Shown piece after piece: positions 35,168-43,786 of a stretch of DNA of 64,000 nucleotides. A program made the translations under genes and the position numbers. The DNA is from Streptomyces spororaveus (GTDB lineage: Bacteria > Actinomycetota > Actinomycetes > Streptomycetales > Streptomycetaceae): the NCBI RefSeq assembly GCF_016755875.1, contig NZ_BNED01000005.1:6849501-6913500 (forward strand), in the 5' to 3' direction. The notes beneath the pieces were generated by a model, which saw only the letters and a list, made by a program, of their open reading frames with translations, made no database searches and was not told where the DNA came from. The stretch's first letter is position 1. Every line of letters starts with the position of its first letter.

Positions 35168-35785
35168 TCCGGGAGGCACGGCGGGGGCGTCGGCTGGCGG
35201 GGGTGGCTGGCCGGGGTCGGGCAAGTGCGGCGGGGCTCTGGCTGGCGGGAGTCGGCTGCCCGGTAGCAGGAATGCGGGCGGTGATTCGGTGTGCGGGAGC
35301 CGCTCGTTCGGTGGTCAGGGATGTGTATGGGGGTTTCCCGTCAGTCTCATCGTCTCTCCGTGTCGGGCCGGTCCCTCAAGGGCGCTCGTTCCTCGCGTCG
35401 CTTCGCGATGGCCTTCGGCCACCCTTGACCGACCGTCCCGCCCCGGAAATCCGAAGACTGCCGAGAAGCCCCCAAAAGAACGAGCCGGTCCAAGCTTTAA
35501 GGGACGGGGCGGCCAGAGACCCCCTGCCTGGACGGGGGCGGGGACGCCCGAGAGGCGGGGCCCATCCAGACCCGGGCCCGGATCGGGGGAGGCGCGTCCA
35601 ATCGCTACGCGCTCCTGACGTCTCAGCGTCCGACGACCGTCCTGGGCTGGGCATAGGCCGCCCACCACTCACGGGTCTCTCGATGACGGCGTCCGACGAC
35701 CGTCTGCGGTTGGTCATGGGGCGCACACGACCCTTGGGCGCTCCCTTTGGTGGCGGCCGACCGTCGGCACGCCCGCCCAGGCGCA

Positions 35786-36030
35786 TTGAGGGTCCTCTTT
35801 GGCTGCGTCTGGCCGTCGTCCGGGGTGAAAAGGCGTGGGACTGCGGCTATTTCGTCGTGGATACAGGTCAGCGCACATGGGTGGCCCAGAAGGCCGCTAA
35901 TTTGCCCCAATTGCCCCTGTTTGGTGGTGGGTTTGCGGTGTCGTGGTCTCGCTGACCCGGTTCCACGACGGAATACCGGAGCTGTCAGCCGTGAGTCCCT
36001 CTCGACGGCTCTCATCAGCCCCTAACTGCC
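35786..36030. ncRNA. Apical core of fold-back element A (candidate structured RNA)
   Basis: The tip of the giant hairpin. Positions 35824-35881 are identical over 58 nt to 59261-59318 in the second copy. A stem pairs about 35845-35874 (TATTTCGTCGTGG, GGTCAGCG) with 35951-35975 (CGCTGACC, CCACGACGGAATA). The enclosed loop holds a small hairpin, GGCC (35883-35886) with GGCC (35892-35895), and a conserved TTTGCCCCAATTGCCCCTGT (35901-35920). Strand and transcription are unknown; ncRNA is an inference. Confidence 0.45.
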
Positions 36031-36063
36031 CGCCGGACGCAGTCTGGGAGAAGCAAATGGGTG

Positions 36064-36225
36064 GTGGGCGGCTTGCGTCCAGGCCCGGCCGGTCGTCGGA
36101 CGCAGGTCGTGCGTCGGATCGAGGTCGTGGGCGGCTTGTGGCGGGCCCCGGCCGGTCGTCGGTCGCAGGTCGAGCGCCGGATCGAGGCTGTGGGCGGCCT
36201 ATGTCCAGCCCAGGACGGTCGTCGG
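36064..36225. repeat. About 63-bp tandem repeats in the right arm of element A
   Basis: Units start with GTGGGCGGC at 36064, 36127 and 36190, exactly 63 bp apart, and each carries GGTCGTCGG(A/T)CGC and a GGATCGAGG end. The third runs into the inverted arm. The reverse-complement motif CGTCCGACGACCG recurs in the left arm (about 35628-35700), so the arrays face each other across the core. Confidence 0.8.
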
Positions 36226-36618
36226 ACGCTGTGAGATGGGGAGCGCGTAGCGATGTGGTGCGCTTCCCCCGACCCGGGCCGGGGGCTGGATGGGCCCCGT
36301 CTGTCGGGTCGTCCTCACCCCCGTCCGGGCAGGGGGTCTCTGGCCGCCCCGTCCTGATCCTTGAGTGCCCGGCTCGTTCTTTTGGGGGCTTCTCGGCAGT
36401 CTTCGGATTTCCGGGGCGGGACGGTCGGTCAAGGGTGGCCGAAGGCCATCGCGAAGCGACGCGACGAAGGAGCGCCCTTGAGGGACCGGCCCGACACGGA
36501 GAGACGATGAGACTGACGGGAAACCCCCATACACATCCCTGACCACCGAACGAGCAGCTCCCGCACACCGGAGCCCCCGCCCCGCCTTCCCCGGCCCCGC
36601 CCCGCCCGGAGCTCCCCC

Positions 36619-37386
36619 CTACCGCCCCCGCCGCGCAGCGGATGCCGCGGACGATGCGAATTCCGCGAACGTTTTACGGCCCACCGCGTGGGACGGGGTC
36701 AGGTTGCCGCCGCGCTTGAAGCCCGCGTAGGCCTTGCCCGCCAGGGGGAGGGGGATCACCCGGCGGTGGCGGCCCGTCGCGGTCAGGTAGGTGCGGGCCA
36801 GGTCCGGCAGGGTGTGGATCTCCGGGCCGCCCATGTCCGGGACCCGGCCCGACGGGGTGGGGACCGCCAGTTCCGCCAGGCGGTCCGCGACCTCCCCGAC
36901 GGCGATCGGCTGGACCCGTACCCCGCTCGGCACCGGGACGAGCGGCAGCTTCGCCGCCGTGTCCACCAGCTGTGCCACCAGGTCGTGGAACTGCGTCGTG
37001 CGCAGGATGGTCAGGCCCAGCCCGGACGCCTCCAGCAGCCGCTCGACCCGCAGCTTCGTCCGGTAGTAGCCGAGCGGCACCACGTCCACCCCGACGATGG
37101 AGATGTAGACGATGTTGGTGACGGTCCCCGCCCGCCGGGCCGCGTCGATGAGGTGCCGGGTGGCGGTGTCGTCGCCCTTGCCCCCGCCGCGGGTGTTGCT
37201 CGCGCAGTGCACGACCACCTCAGCGCCCGCCATCGCCGCGTCCAGCCCGCTGCCCTCCGACAGATCGACCGGGTACTGCGGGGAGTGCCGGCTCAGTGCG
37301 CGGACCTCGTGGCCCGCGTTCCGGAGCCGGTCCACGACCAGTACGCCGAGGGTGCCGGTGCCACCGGTGACGAGGATGGTGCTCAT
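36619..37386 (-). CDS. NmrA/epimerase-type NAD(P)-binding oxidoreductase (ECF41 partner gene)
   Basis: A 255-residue atypical SDR. The cofactor motif TILVTGGTGTLGVLVVDRL is at residues 3-21, with ALSRHS after strand 2, which suggests NADP. VYISIVGVDVVPLGYYRTK holds the YxxxK-like Tyr/Lys (YYRTK). It lies directly downstream of an ECF41 sigma factor gene, in the position of the family's usual partner (carboxymuconolactone decarboxylase, oxidoreductase or epimerase). A TGTCACA-N16-GGTC promoter precedes it. AAAGG sits at normal distance from the ATG. The substrate is unknown, and redox or quinone-type chemistry is only suggested by analogy. Confidence 0.9.
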   Translation of the reverse strand: MSTILVTGGTGTLGVLVVDRLRNAGHEVRALSRHSPQYPVDLSEGSGLDAAMAGAEVVVHCASNTRGGGKGDDTATRHLIDAARRAGTVTNIVYISIVGVDVVPLGYYRTKLRVERLLEASGLGLTILRTTQFHDLVAQLVDTAAKLPLVPVPSGVRVQPIAVGEVADRLAELAVPTPSGRVPDMGGPEIHTLPDLARTYLTATGRHRRVIPLPLAGKAYAGFKRGGNLTPSHAVGRKTFAEFASSAASAARRGR

Positions 37387-37425
37387 GGGTCCGCCTTTCG
37401 CCGATGTGGTTCCTTCAGCAGCGGA

Positions 37426-37452
37426 GACCGGACGGCTCTCAGGAATGTGACA
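37426..37452 (-). promoter_or_regulatory. ECF41-type promoter for the oxidoreductase gene
   Basis: On the minus strand TGTCACA (37452-37446) is followed after exactly 16 bp by GGTC (37429-37426). The known ECF41 consensus is TGTCACA-N16-CGTC, so one base differs. The -35 box overlaps the last codons of the sigma gene. Confidence 0.65.
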
Positions 37453-38338
37453 GCTGCCGCTGGAGGAATTCCAGCTTCTCCGGGTTGAGTACCGTGCTGA
37501 CCTCGCTGACCAGCCCGTTCTCGAATTCCACCAGAAGAACGGCCGTCCCGCCGAAGAGCAGCGCCGGGACCCCGTTGATCTCCGCGACGCTGACCGGCAG
37601 GTCTCCGGCGAATTTCTTGAGCACCCCGATCGCGAACCTGGCCACCTTCTCCCGCCCCAGGATCGGCCGCAGCGCGGCGTTGACCACGCCTCCGCCGTCC
37701 GAGACGAACCGGACGTCGGCCGTGAGGAGCCCCTCCAGCCGGGCCAGGTCCCCGCCGCGCGCCGCCGTCATGAAGGTTTCCACGAGGCTCTGCCACCGTT
37801 CGGGGTCCGGTTCGAAGCGCCGCTCGGGCTCGGCCGCGCGTTCGGCGGCGACCCGGCCGGCGGCCCGCCGGTAGAGCTGGCGGCAGTTGGCCTCGGTGAG
37901 GTCCAGGAGGCCGGCGATCTCCCGGTGGCTGTAGGCGAAGGCCTCGCGCAGTACGTAGACGGCCCGTTCCACCGGCGTGAGTTGCTCCAGCAGCACCAGC
38001 AGGGCCATGGACACGCTGTCCCGCTGCTCCGCGGACTCCAGCGGGCCGAGTGTGCCGTCCCCGGTGAGGACCGGCTCCGGGAGCCAGGGGCCGACGTACG
38101 CCTCGCGCCGCACCCGTGCCGAGGTGAGGGTGTTGAGGCACAGGTTCGTGACGACCTTGGCGAGCCAGGCACCGGGGTGCTCGATCCCCTCGCGGTCCGC
38201 GGACGCCCAGCGCAGGTACGCCTCCTGCACGGTGTCCTCGGCCTCCGCGGCGGAGCCGAGCATGCGGTAGGCGATGCCGAACATCCGCGGCCGGTTCTCC
38301 TCGAAGTCCGCGTCGGACGCGGTGGTGTGTGTGATCAC
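37439..38338 (-). CDS. ECF41-family sigma factor with fused SnoaL-like regulatory domain
   Basis: A 299-residue ECF sigma factor. Region 2 contains RPRMFGIAYRMLGSAAEAED and VQEAYLRW. Region 4 contains LTPVERAVYVLREAFAYSHR with LLDLTEANCRQLYRRA. Three ECF41 hallmarks are present: YVGPWLPEP between regions, DGGG in the C-terminal SnoaL-like domain (about 185-290), and a terminal NPEKLEF. In this group the C-terminal extension replaces an anti-sigma factor. The gene precedes its probable sole target, the oxidoreductase. I chose GTG 38338, just before the family N-terminus. No strong ribosome site is seen, and an in-frame extension to 38371 is possible. Confidence 0.92.
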   Translation of the reverse strand: MITHTTASDADFEENRPRMFGIAYRMLGSAAEAEDTVQEAYLRWASADREGIEHPGAWLAKVVTNLCLNTLTSARVRREAYVGPWLPEPVLTGDGTLGPLESAEQRDSVSMALLVLLEQLTPVERAVYVLREAFAYSHREIAGLLDLTEANCRQLYRRAAGRVAAERAAEPERRFEPDPERWQSLVETFMTAARGGDLARLEGLLTADVRFVSDGGGVVNAALRPILGREKVARFAIGVLKKFAGDLPVSVAEINGVPALLFGGTAVLLVEFENGLVSEVSTVLNPEKLEFLQRQLSHS

Positions 38339-38375
38339 CGCAGCAGCGTACGAGGCGCGGGCGCGCGGCACGAGA

Positions 38376-38409
38376 GAGGACCCGGTGGCCGCCGGGCCAC
38401 CGGGTCCTC
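38376..38409 (-). terminator. Terminator between the chitinase and sigma factor genes
   Basis: A perfect 15-bp inverted repeat (GAGGACCCGGTGGCC with GGCCACCGGGTCCTC) around 4 nt, 29 bp after the chitinase stop and before the sigma start on the same strand. Confidence 0.85.
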
Positions 38410-38438
38410 ACGTTCGCTCGTGCGTCAGGGTGCCGGGG

Positions 38439-40802
38439 TCAGCAGGCGCCCTGGTCCTTCCAGACACCCCAGTCACCGGTGGTGCCGGGCTCTTCGTTCT
38501 GGGTCCACCACTGGGCCTTCCAGTTGCGGCCCTTGTGGGAGACGACGTTGCCGCTGTTGTAGACCGTGCCCGCCACGTACGCCGGGTTGGTGCAGGTCCC
38601 GCCCGGGGGCGTGGTCGGCGGGGTCGTGGGCGGAGTGGTGGGGGGTGTGGTCGGGGGAGTGGTGGGCGGCTGGGTGCCACCGCCGGGCTGGACCGTCGTC
38701 GTTCCGCGGGCCAGGTCGCCGGCGAGGGCGTAGGTGGTGCCGGAGATCTTCACCGTCCAGTTGGAGGGCGTGGACACCGGCAGGTAGTAGTTGAACGCCA
38801 GGTCGACGGAGGCGCCGGGGGTCAGGGTCTGCCAGGCCGGGAGCTTCAGGGAGACCCGCTGGAAGTCGCCCTTGAGGCCGCCGACGTTGGTGCCGGTGTG
38901 GCCGCTGCTGATGACGGTCGTGCCGAAGCCGGACTGGTCGGAGGCGTTGTTCGGGGCCGAGGTGCCGTAGTCGAACTGGAACTCGGTGCCGCCGGGCAGC
39001 GTGGCGTTCGTGTTGTTGGTGATCTTCAGCTTCGGGGTGAGCGGGTAGTTGGAGTCACCCAGCTTGAACTCGGTGAACTCCGTCCTGATGTCCACGGCCT
39101 GGGTCGGCAGGGCGGTGGCGCCCGCCTTCTTCGCGCCGTAGGGGGAGGCCGACTTGAACTTCTGGTACATCGTGTCGGTGAGCGTGTCGCCCATCTCGTA
39201 CTGGCCCTTGGCCGCGTTGTAGGCGTAGTCGCCGGCGAGTTCCCAGACCATCGTGCCGCCGATGCCCTTGTTCACGACGTAGTCGGCCTTGGCGGCCACC
39301 GACTGCTCGTCCTCCGTGGAGAGGAAGACCTTCTTCTGCGCGTTCCACAGCCACGGCGCCACCAGGGTGGAGTCGTACTTGCGGACGTAGGTGCCGGTCA
39401 GGGTGGTGTTCGCGGGGAAGCCGTATGTGGTGACGTAGTCGCCTACGACGCCCTTCTCCAGGTTCTTGGCGTGCCACATCGGGTTGGAGCCCGCCGGGGA
39501 CTCGGCCCCGTTGGTGTCCTTGTCGTGCCACAGGTTGTCGATGCCGACCGCGCCGTCACCGCACTTGGTCAGGCCCGCGCCGGCCGGGCAGGTGGTCGCG
39601 GGGGCCTTGCCCCACAGGCCGTCGGTGCCGCCCTGCACGTTCTTGAAGCCGCGGGTGTAGTAGGGCAGGCCGATGTTGATCCGGCCGCCCGGCATCGAGC
39701 CGCGGAAGTAGTGATAGGCCCAGTCGGTGTTGAGGTAGCCGATGCCGCCGTACTGGGAGGTGGAGTACACGCCGGCGGCGGCGAGTTCGCCGTCCTTGCC
39801 GTCGTCGAAGAGCGAGGCGTTGGGGCCGACGTACTCGTTCCAGGCGCCGTGCAGGTCGTAGGACATGATGTTGACGTAGTCCAGGTACTTCTGGACCTGG
39901 AAGGTCTCCATGCCCCGCAGCAGGTAGCCGGAGGAGGGGGCGGCGACGGAGAGCAGGTAGTGCTTTCCGTCGGCGGCGCCCGCGCGGTCGAGCTTCTCGC
40001 GCAGGGACTTCATCAGGGCCGCGTAGCCCTGGACGAGGCCGGGGCGGCGGGCGTTGGCCAGCTGCCAGTCCAGCGGGTTGCCGGCGTCCTTCATGGTGGT
40101 CGGGTACTCGTAGTCGATGTCGACGCCGTTGAAGCCGTACTTCCGGATGAACTCGACGGAGGAGTCGGCGAAGGTGTCGATGCCTGCCTGGTTGACCGAG
40201 CCGTCGGCGTTGGTGGCCATCGAGTAGAAGCCGCCGGAGGCGACGCGGTTGCCGTCGTCGCCGAAGTAGCCGCCGGTCTCCGCCCAGCCGCCGACCGAGA
40301 TCAGCGTCTTGACGTTCGGGTACTGCTTCTTGAACTTCGTCAGCTGGTTGAAGTGGCCCTTGTACGGGAGGGCCGGGTCCATCTCGGCGCCGGCGACGCC
40401 GGGCCAGGTCATCCCGGTGGCGGCGTTGTTCACGCCGTCCGAGCCGACGGAGATCTTGTTGTCGGCGCCCACGTGGGCGAAGGCGTAGTTCAGGTGGGTG
40501 ACCTTGGACCACGGGATGTTGTTGGCGAGGTAGGCGGGGGCGCCGTCCTTGCCGGTGCGCCAGCCGGTGAAATATCCGATGACGCGGCGCTGGTGGTCCG
40601 CGCCCATCTTCTCGCGGCCTTCGGAGTCGTAGACCGAGCAGTAGGGGACGTCGACGCCGGCGGTCTTGTACAGCCCGTCTGGGCGACAGCCCTCGTTGTC
40701 GGCCGCGTGCGAGACGCCCGCCGAGAGCCCGCCCACCAGGAGTCCGGCGATTGCGGCGCCGGATGCCAGGAGCAGGGCTCTCGTACGTGTGGGGGACGGC
40801 AT
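38439..40802 (-). CDS. Secreted GH18 chitinase with C-terminal carbohydrate-binding module
   Basis: A 787-residue exoenzyme cutting chitin. The signal peptide is [20 protein letters not shown] with a site near SHAADN. The GH18 barrel (about 70-550) has [13 protein letters not shown] and the catalytic strand [11 protein letters not shown]; the proton-donor Glu is present, but the first Asp of DGxDxDxE is Asn here. [11 protein letters not shown] and [12 protein letters not shown] are further family blocks. A beta-sandwich of about 140 residues follows ([18 protein letters not shown]), then a Thr/Pro linker ([12 protein letters not shown]) and a C-terminal CBM5/12-like module with Trp-rich [23 protein letters not shown] precedes ATG 40802. 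The promoter carries DasR-type repeats. Confidence 0.95.
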   Translation of the reverse strand: MPSPTRTRALLLASGAAIAGLLVGGLSAGVSHAADNEGCRPDGLYKTAGVDVPYCSVYDSEGREKMGADHQRRVIGYFTGWRTGKDGAPAYLANNIPWSKVTHLNYAFAHVGADNKISVGSDGVNNAATGMTWPGVAGAEMDPALPYKGHFNQLTKFKKQYPNVKTLISVGGWAETGGYFGDDGNRVASGGFYSMATNADGSVNQAGIDTFADSSVEFIRKYGFNGVDIDYEYPTTMKDAGNPLDWQLANARRPGLVQGYAALMKSLREKLDRAGAADGKHYLLSVAAPSSGYLLRGMETFQVQKYLDYVNIMSYDLHGAWNEYVGPNASLFDDGKDGELAAAGVYSTSQYGGIGYLNTDWAYHYFRGSMPGGRINIGLPYYTRGFKNVQGGTDGLWGKAPATTCPAGAGLTKCGDGAVGIDNLWHDKDTNGAESPAGSNPMWHAKNLEKGVVGDYVTTYGFPANTTLTGTYVRKYDSTLVAPWLWNAQKKVFLSTEDEQSVAAKADYVVNKGIGGTMVWELAGDYAYNAAKGQYEMGDTLTDTMYQKFKSASPYGAKKAGATALPTQAVDIRTEFTEFKLGDSNYPLTPKLKITNNTNATLPGGTEFQFDYGTSAPNNASDQSGFGTTVISSGHTGTNVGGLKGDFQRVSLKLPAWQTLTPGASVDLAFNYYLPVSTPSNWTVKISGTTYALAGDLARGTTTVQPGGGTQPPTTPPTTPPTTPPTTPPTTPPGGTCTNPAYVAGTVYNSGNVVSHKGRNWKAQWWTQNEEPGTTGDWGVWKDQGAC

Positions 40803-40931
40803 TGTGCCTCCTGGGGAGGGGAGGTTGCAGGACACAACTGGACACAACATGAAGCAACAGGACTGGTGCAGAAGCGTGTTGGCCCGTGACGTGCGCACAT
40901 CTGACGGGCTGTTCCCGGGAGGATGAAGGGA

Positions 40932-40973
40932 ACGTTAAGAGGACTAGACCACCTCGTCAATAGGTCTGGACCA
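40932..40973 (-). promoter_or_regulatory. Chitinase promoter with two 12-bp direct repeats (DasR-type)
   Basis: Minus strand: TTGACG (40960-40955), 17 bp, TAACGT (40937-40932). TGGTCCAGACCT (40973-40962) lies upstream of the -35 box and TGGTCTAGTCCT (40951-40940) lies in the spacer, 22 bp apart. These match the classical Streptomyces chitinase direct repeats and the DasR dre core TGGTCTAGACCA. Repression by DasR, relieved by GlcNAc-derived signals, is expected. Confidence 0.82.
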
Positions 40974-41091
40974 ACCCCGCCCGACTTGACGAAGTCCGCA
41001 CCGGTACCGAACCCCCTGTGAGCCAGGCCACACCACATCGCCCGCATGGTGGCCGATCGGGCATGGCAGACTGGCTGGAGTACCAGTAGCA

Positions 41092-41218
41092 GCGCACTCC
41101 GGGGTCGGTGTAATTCCGAACCGGCGGTTATAGTCCGCGACCCGTCCGCAGCCAGCGGCCGGTTGACCAGGTGAGATTCCTGGACCGACGGTTAAAGTCC
41201 GGATGGGAGGCAGTGCGC
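41092..41218 (+). ncRNA. FMN riboswitch (RFN element)
   Basis: P1 pairs GCGCACT (41092-41098) with AGTGCGC (41212-41218). Inside lie the conserved RFN blocks: GGGGTCGGTGTAATTCCGAA, CCGGCGGT, AGTCCGCGACCCG, CCAGGTGAGATTCCTGG, and AAAGTCCGGATGGGAG. By family it binds FMN and turns down the riboflavin operon that begins at 41388. Confidence 0.96.
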
Positions 41219-41250
41219 GGCGGGCCAGTCACCGGTACGCCGCCGTCGGC

Positions 41251-41296
41251 GGTTCGTCGGCATATCCCTGCGGATATGCCAGGTCGAACCGTTTTT
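41251..41296 (+). terminator. Intrinsic terminator below the FMN riboswitch
   Basis: GGTTCG and CGAACC flank an inner stem, GGCATATCC-CTGC-GGATATGCC, and are followed by GTTTTT. A true U-run is rare in this DNA. Lying 33 bp after the aptamer and 90 bp before ribD, it is the likely expression platform: with FMN bound, transcription should stop here. Confidence 0.85.
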
Positions 41297-41387
41297 CCGG
41301 CCTCGGCGTCCCCTGTGCGCTGTACCGCTTCATCTGTCGTATCCCGACAGGCCCCGGAGTCCGTGCCCGATGAGGCAGGAGGACCCG

Positions 41388-42509
41388 GTGGCGACACACG
41401 CCGCGCACGCAGTACCCGACGCGGACACCCGTGCCATGCGCCGAGCCGTCGAGCTCGCGGCCCGCGGGCTCGGCTCCACCAGCCCCAACCCGGTCGTCGG
41501 CTGCGTCATCACGGACGCCACGGGCGCGATCGTCGGCGAGGGCTGGCACGAACGGGCCGGCGGCCCGCACGCCGAGGTCCACGCACTGCGCGCCGCGGGC
41601 GGGGCCGCACGCGGCGGCACCGCCTACGTCACCCTCGAACCCTGCAACCACACCGGCCGTACGGGACCCTGCGCCCAGGCCCTCGCCGGCGCCGGCGTCA
41701 CCCGCGTGGTCTACGCCGTCTCCGACCCGAACCCGCAGGCCAGCGGCGGTTCCGCCACCCTGCGCGCGGCCGGGATCGACACCACGGCCGGACTCCTCGC
41801 GGCCGAGGCCGAGGCGGGCAACGCCGCCTGGCTGACCTCCGTACGCCTGGGCCGGCCGCACGTCACCTGGAAGTACGCCGCCACCCTCGACGGCCGCAGC
41901 GCCGCCGCGGACGGCACCAGCCGCTGGATCAGCTCCGCCGAGTCCCGCGCCGACGTCCACCGGCTGCGCGCCGAGAGCGACGCCGTCCTCGTCGGCGGCG
42001 GCACCCTGCGCGCCGACGACCCGCACCTCGCCGTCCGCGGCGTCGAAGGCGCCACGCAGCCGCTGCGGATCGCCCTCGACACCCGCGCCACGATCCCGGC
42101 GACCGCCCGCATCCTCGACGACGCCGCGCCCACCCTGCTCGTCGTCGGCGAGGACGCCGACACCCGGCACCTGCCCGGCGTCGAACTGCTCCGGCTGCCC
42201 CTGCACGACGGCCGCATCGGCGTCACGGACCTCCTCACCCACCTCGACCGGCGCGGTGTGCGCTCCGTCCTGCTGGAAGGCGGGCCCACGCTGGCCGGCG
42301 CCTTCCTCGAAGGCGGCACCGTCGACCGTGTCATCGGCTACATCGCCCCGGCCCTCCTCGGCGCGGGCCCCGCGGCCCTCGCCGACGCCGGGATCACGAA
42401 CATCTCCGGTGCGCGGCGCCTCGACATCACCGAGGCAGTCCGCATCGGCCCCGATCTCCGCATCACCGCAGTCCCCGTCCCCGCCACCACCGCCACCAAG
42501 GAGCACTGA
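41388..42509 (+). CDS. ribD: Bifunctional riboflavin deaminase/reductase
   Basis: A 373-residue enzyme for steps two and three after GTP cyclohydrolase II: deamination, then NADPH reduction of the ribosyl-pyrimidine. The deaminase domain has zinc motif HAEVHAL and EPCNHTGRTGPC (His and two Cys ligands, about 63-105). The reductase domain has TWKYAATLDGRSAAADGTSRWIS, DAVLVGGGTLRADDP and VLLEGGPTLAGAFLE. GTG 41388 has AGGAGGA just upstream; ATG 41370 has none. It is the first gene of the FMN-riboswitch operon, and ribE follows without a gap. Confidence 0.95.
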   Translation: MATHAAHAVPDADTRAMRRAVELAARGLGSTSPNPVVGCVITDATGAIVGEGWHERAGGPHAEVHALRAAGGAARGGTAYVTLEPCNHTGRTGPCAQALAGAGVTRVVYAVSDPNPQASGGSATLRAAGIDTTAGLLAAEAEAGNAAWLTSVRLGRPHVTWKYAATLDGRSAAADGTSRWISSAESRADVHRLRAESDAVLVGGGTLRADDPHLAVRGVEGATQPLRIALDTRATIPATARILDDAAPTLLVVGEDADTRHLPGVELLRLPLHDGRIGVTDLLTHLDRRGVRSVLLEGGPTLAGAFLEGGTVDRVIGYIAPALLGAGPAALADAGITNISGARRLDITEAVRIGPDLRITAVPVPATTATKEH

Positions 42510-43133
42510 GTGTTCACCGGAATCGTCGAAGAACTGGGCGAGGTCACCGCTGTCGAGCAGCTGGAGGAAGCCTCCCGCTTCCGGCTGCGCGGCCCCCTCG
42601 TCACCGAGGGCGCCAAGCACGGTGACTCCATCGCGGTCAACGGCGTCTGCCTCACCGTCGTGGAGACCGAGGACGGCGAGTTCACCGCCGACGTCATGCA
42701 GGAGACCCTGAACCGCTCCAGCCTCGGCGCCCTGGCCAAGGGCTCCCGGGTCAACCTGGAGCGCCCGATGGCCCTCGGCGGCCGGCTCGGCGGCCACCTG
42801 GTCCAGGGACACGTGGACGGCACCGGCGAGATCATCTCCCGGACCCCCTCGGAACACTGGGAGATCGTCAAGGTCGCGCTCCCGCAGAACCTCTCCCGCT
42901 ACGTCGTCGAGAAGGGCTCCATCACGGTCGACGGCGTCAGCCTCACCGTGGTCGAGGCCGCCGCCGACTGGTTCACCATCAGCCTCATCCCCACCACCCT
43001 CGCGCTGACCACGCTCGGCATCAAGCAGAGCGGCGACCCGGTCAACCTGGAGGTCGACGTCCTCGCGAAGTACGTCGAGCGCCTGCTGGCCGCCGGCGTG
43101 AACCCGCTGCACGCGGCAGGAGACGAACGGTGA
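42510..43133 (+). CDS. ribE: Riboflavin synthase, alpha chain
   Basis: A 207-residue enzyme joining two 6,7-dimethyl-8-ribityllumazine molecules to riboflavin. It has two lumazine-binding repeats: [12 protein letters not shown] with [14 protein letters not shown] in the first, and [15 protein letters not shown] with [13 protein letters not shown] in the second. The length is usual. GTG 42510 follows the ribD stop directly, with AAGGAG nine bases upstream. Its stop overlaps ribM by 4 bp. It works with RibH, encoded further down the operon. Confidence 0.96.
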   Translation: MFTGIVEELGEVTAVEQLEEASRFRLRGPLVTEGAKHGDSIAVNGVCLTVVETEDGEFTADVMQETLNRSSLGALAKGSRVNLERPMALGGRLGGHLVQGHVDGTGEIISRTPSEHWEIVKVALPQNLSRYVVEKGSITVDGVSLTVVEAAADWFTISLIPTTLALTTLGIKQSGDPVNLEVDVLAKYVERLLAAGVNPLHAAGDER

Positions 43134-43786
43134 GCGCCCTGACCTGGCTCAACGCGGAGGCCTTCACGGTCTTCGGCCAGAAGGTCATCTGGTCCGACAT
43201 GATCGGCAACCTGATGGGCCTCGCCGCGCTCGCCCTCGGCTGGCGCCGCTCCATCTGGACCTGGCCCGCCCAGCTCCTCTCCGGCCTGATCCTCATCGCC
43301 GCCTACGCCTCCGCACACCTCGCGGGCGGCGTCGGCAAGCAGCTCCTCGTCATCGGCGTGGCCGTCTTCGGCTGGATCGCCTGGCAGCGCGGCAGGCAGC
43401 AGGCCCAGGACGGCTCCATCGCCGTACGCACCGCCACCTGGACCGAGCGCGGACTGCTGCTCGGCGGAGCGGCCCTCGGCACCCTCGCCGTCGGCGGCCT
43501 CTTCACGCTCTACCCGTCGCTGTCCTGGAGTCCCTGGGCCGACGCCTACATCTTCGTCGGCACCATCGTCGCGATGGTCGCCCAGGCCCGCGGCCTCGTC
43601 GAGTTCTGGTTCGCCTGGCTCCTCGTCGACCTGGTCGGCGTCCCCCTCGCCTTCAACAACGGACTGGCCTTCTCCGGCCTCGTCTACGTCGTGTACTTCG
43701 CCCTCGTGATCTGGGGCGCCTACGACTGGTACCAGCGCTCGCGCACCACCACCCCCGCCCCGGCCCCGGAAGGAGCAACGGCATGA
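43130..43786 (+). CDS. ribM: PnuC-family riboflavin transporter RibM
   Basis: A 218-residue membrane protein with about seven hydrophobic segments and a Trp-rich PnuC pattern ([52 protein letters not shown]). PnuC proteins import nicotinamide riboside, but members inside riboflavin operons of Streptomyces and Corynebacterium (RibM/PnuX) carry riboflavin. Its place in the FMN-riboswitch operon supports the latter. GTGA overlap with ribE and ATGA overlap with ribBA indicate tight coupling. Confidence 0.92.
   Translation: MSALTWLNAEAFTVFGQKVIWSDMIGNLMGLAALALGWRRSIWTWPAQLLSGLILIAAYASAHLAGGVGKQLLVIGVAVFGWIAWQRGRQQAQDGSIAVRTATWTERGLLLGGAALGTLAVGGLFTLYPSLSWSPWADAYIFVGTIVAMVAQARGLVEFWFAWLLVDLVGVPLAFNNGLAFSGLVYVVYFALVIWGAYDWYQRSRTTTPAPAPEGATA

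Larger units (their letters stand above)
35287..36570. repeat. Fold-back element A: giant imperfect palindrome, non-coding
   Basis: Left arm 35287-35665 is the near-perfect reverse complement of right arm about 36190-36570. Blocks such as GTTTCCCGTCAGTCTCATCG, CTTGACCGACCGTCCCGCCC and AAGCCCCCAAAAGAACGAGC occur in both, with runs of tens of bases uninterrupted. Inside the arms lie mirrored, more diverged repeats with a period near 63 bp, then an apical core. The whole 1.28 kb can fold as one long hairpin. The open frames in it (up to about 268 codons) run through the arms in both directions, change between copies and show no family motif, so I treat them as spurious. A second copy lies at 58539-60072. 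The flanks 35168-35286 are GC-rich simple sequence. No transposase or reverse transcriptase is adjacent. Confidence 0.85.

Noticed and set aside
35149..35955. A 268-codon frame inside fold-back element A
   Set aside because: It runs through an inverted arm whose reverse complement is also open, is not conserved in frame in copy B, and has no motif.
35287..36570. CRISPR array
   Set aside because: Repeats of about 63 bp are adjacent, diverged and mirrored, without unique spacers or cas genes.
38274..40889. An 871-codon plus-strand frame
   Set aside because: It is antisense to the chitinase, with no signal peptide, ribosome site or domain.
43130..43786. Nicotinamide riboside transporter PnuC
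   Set aside because: Operon position behind the FMN riboswitch and between rib genes favours RibM.
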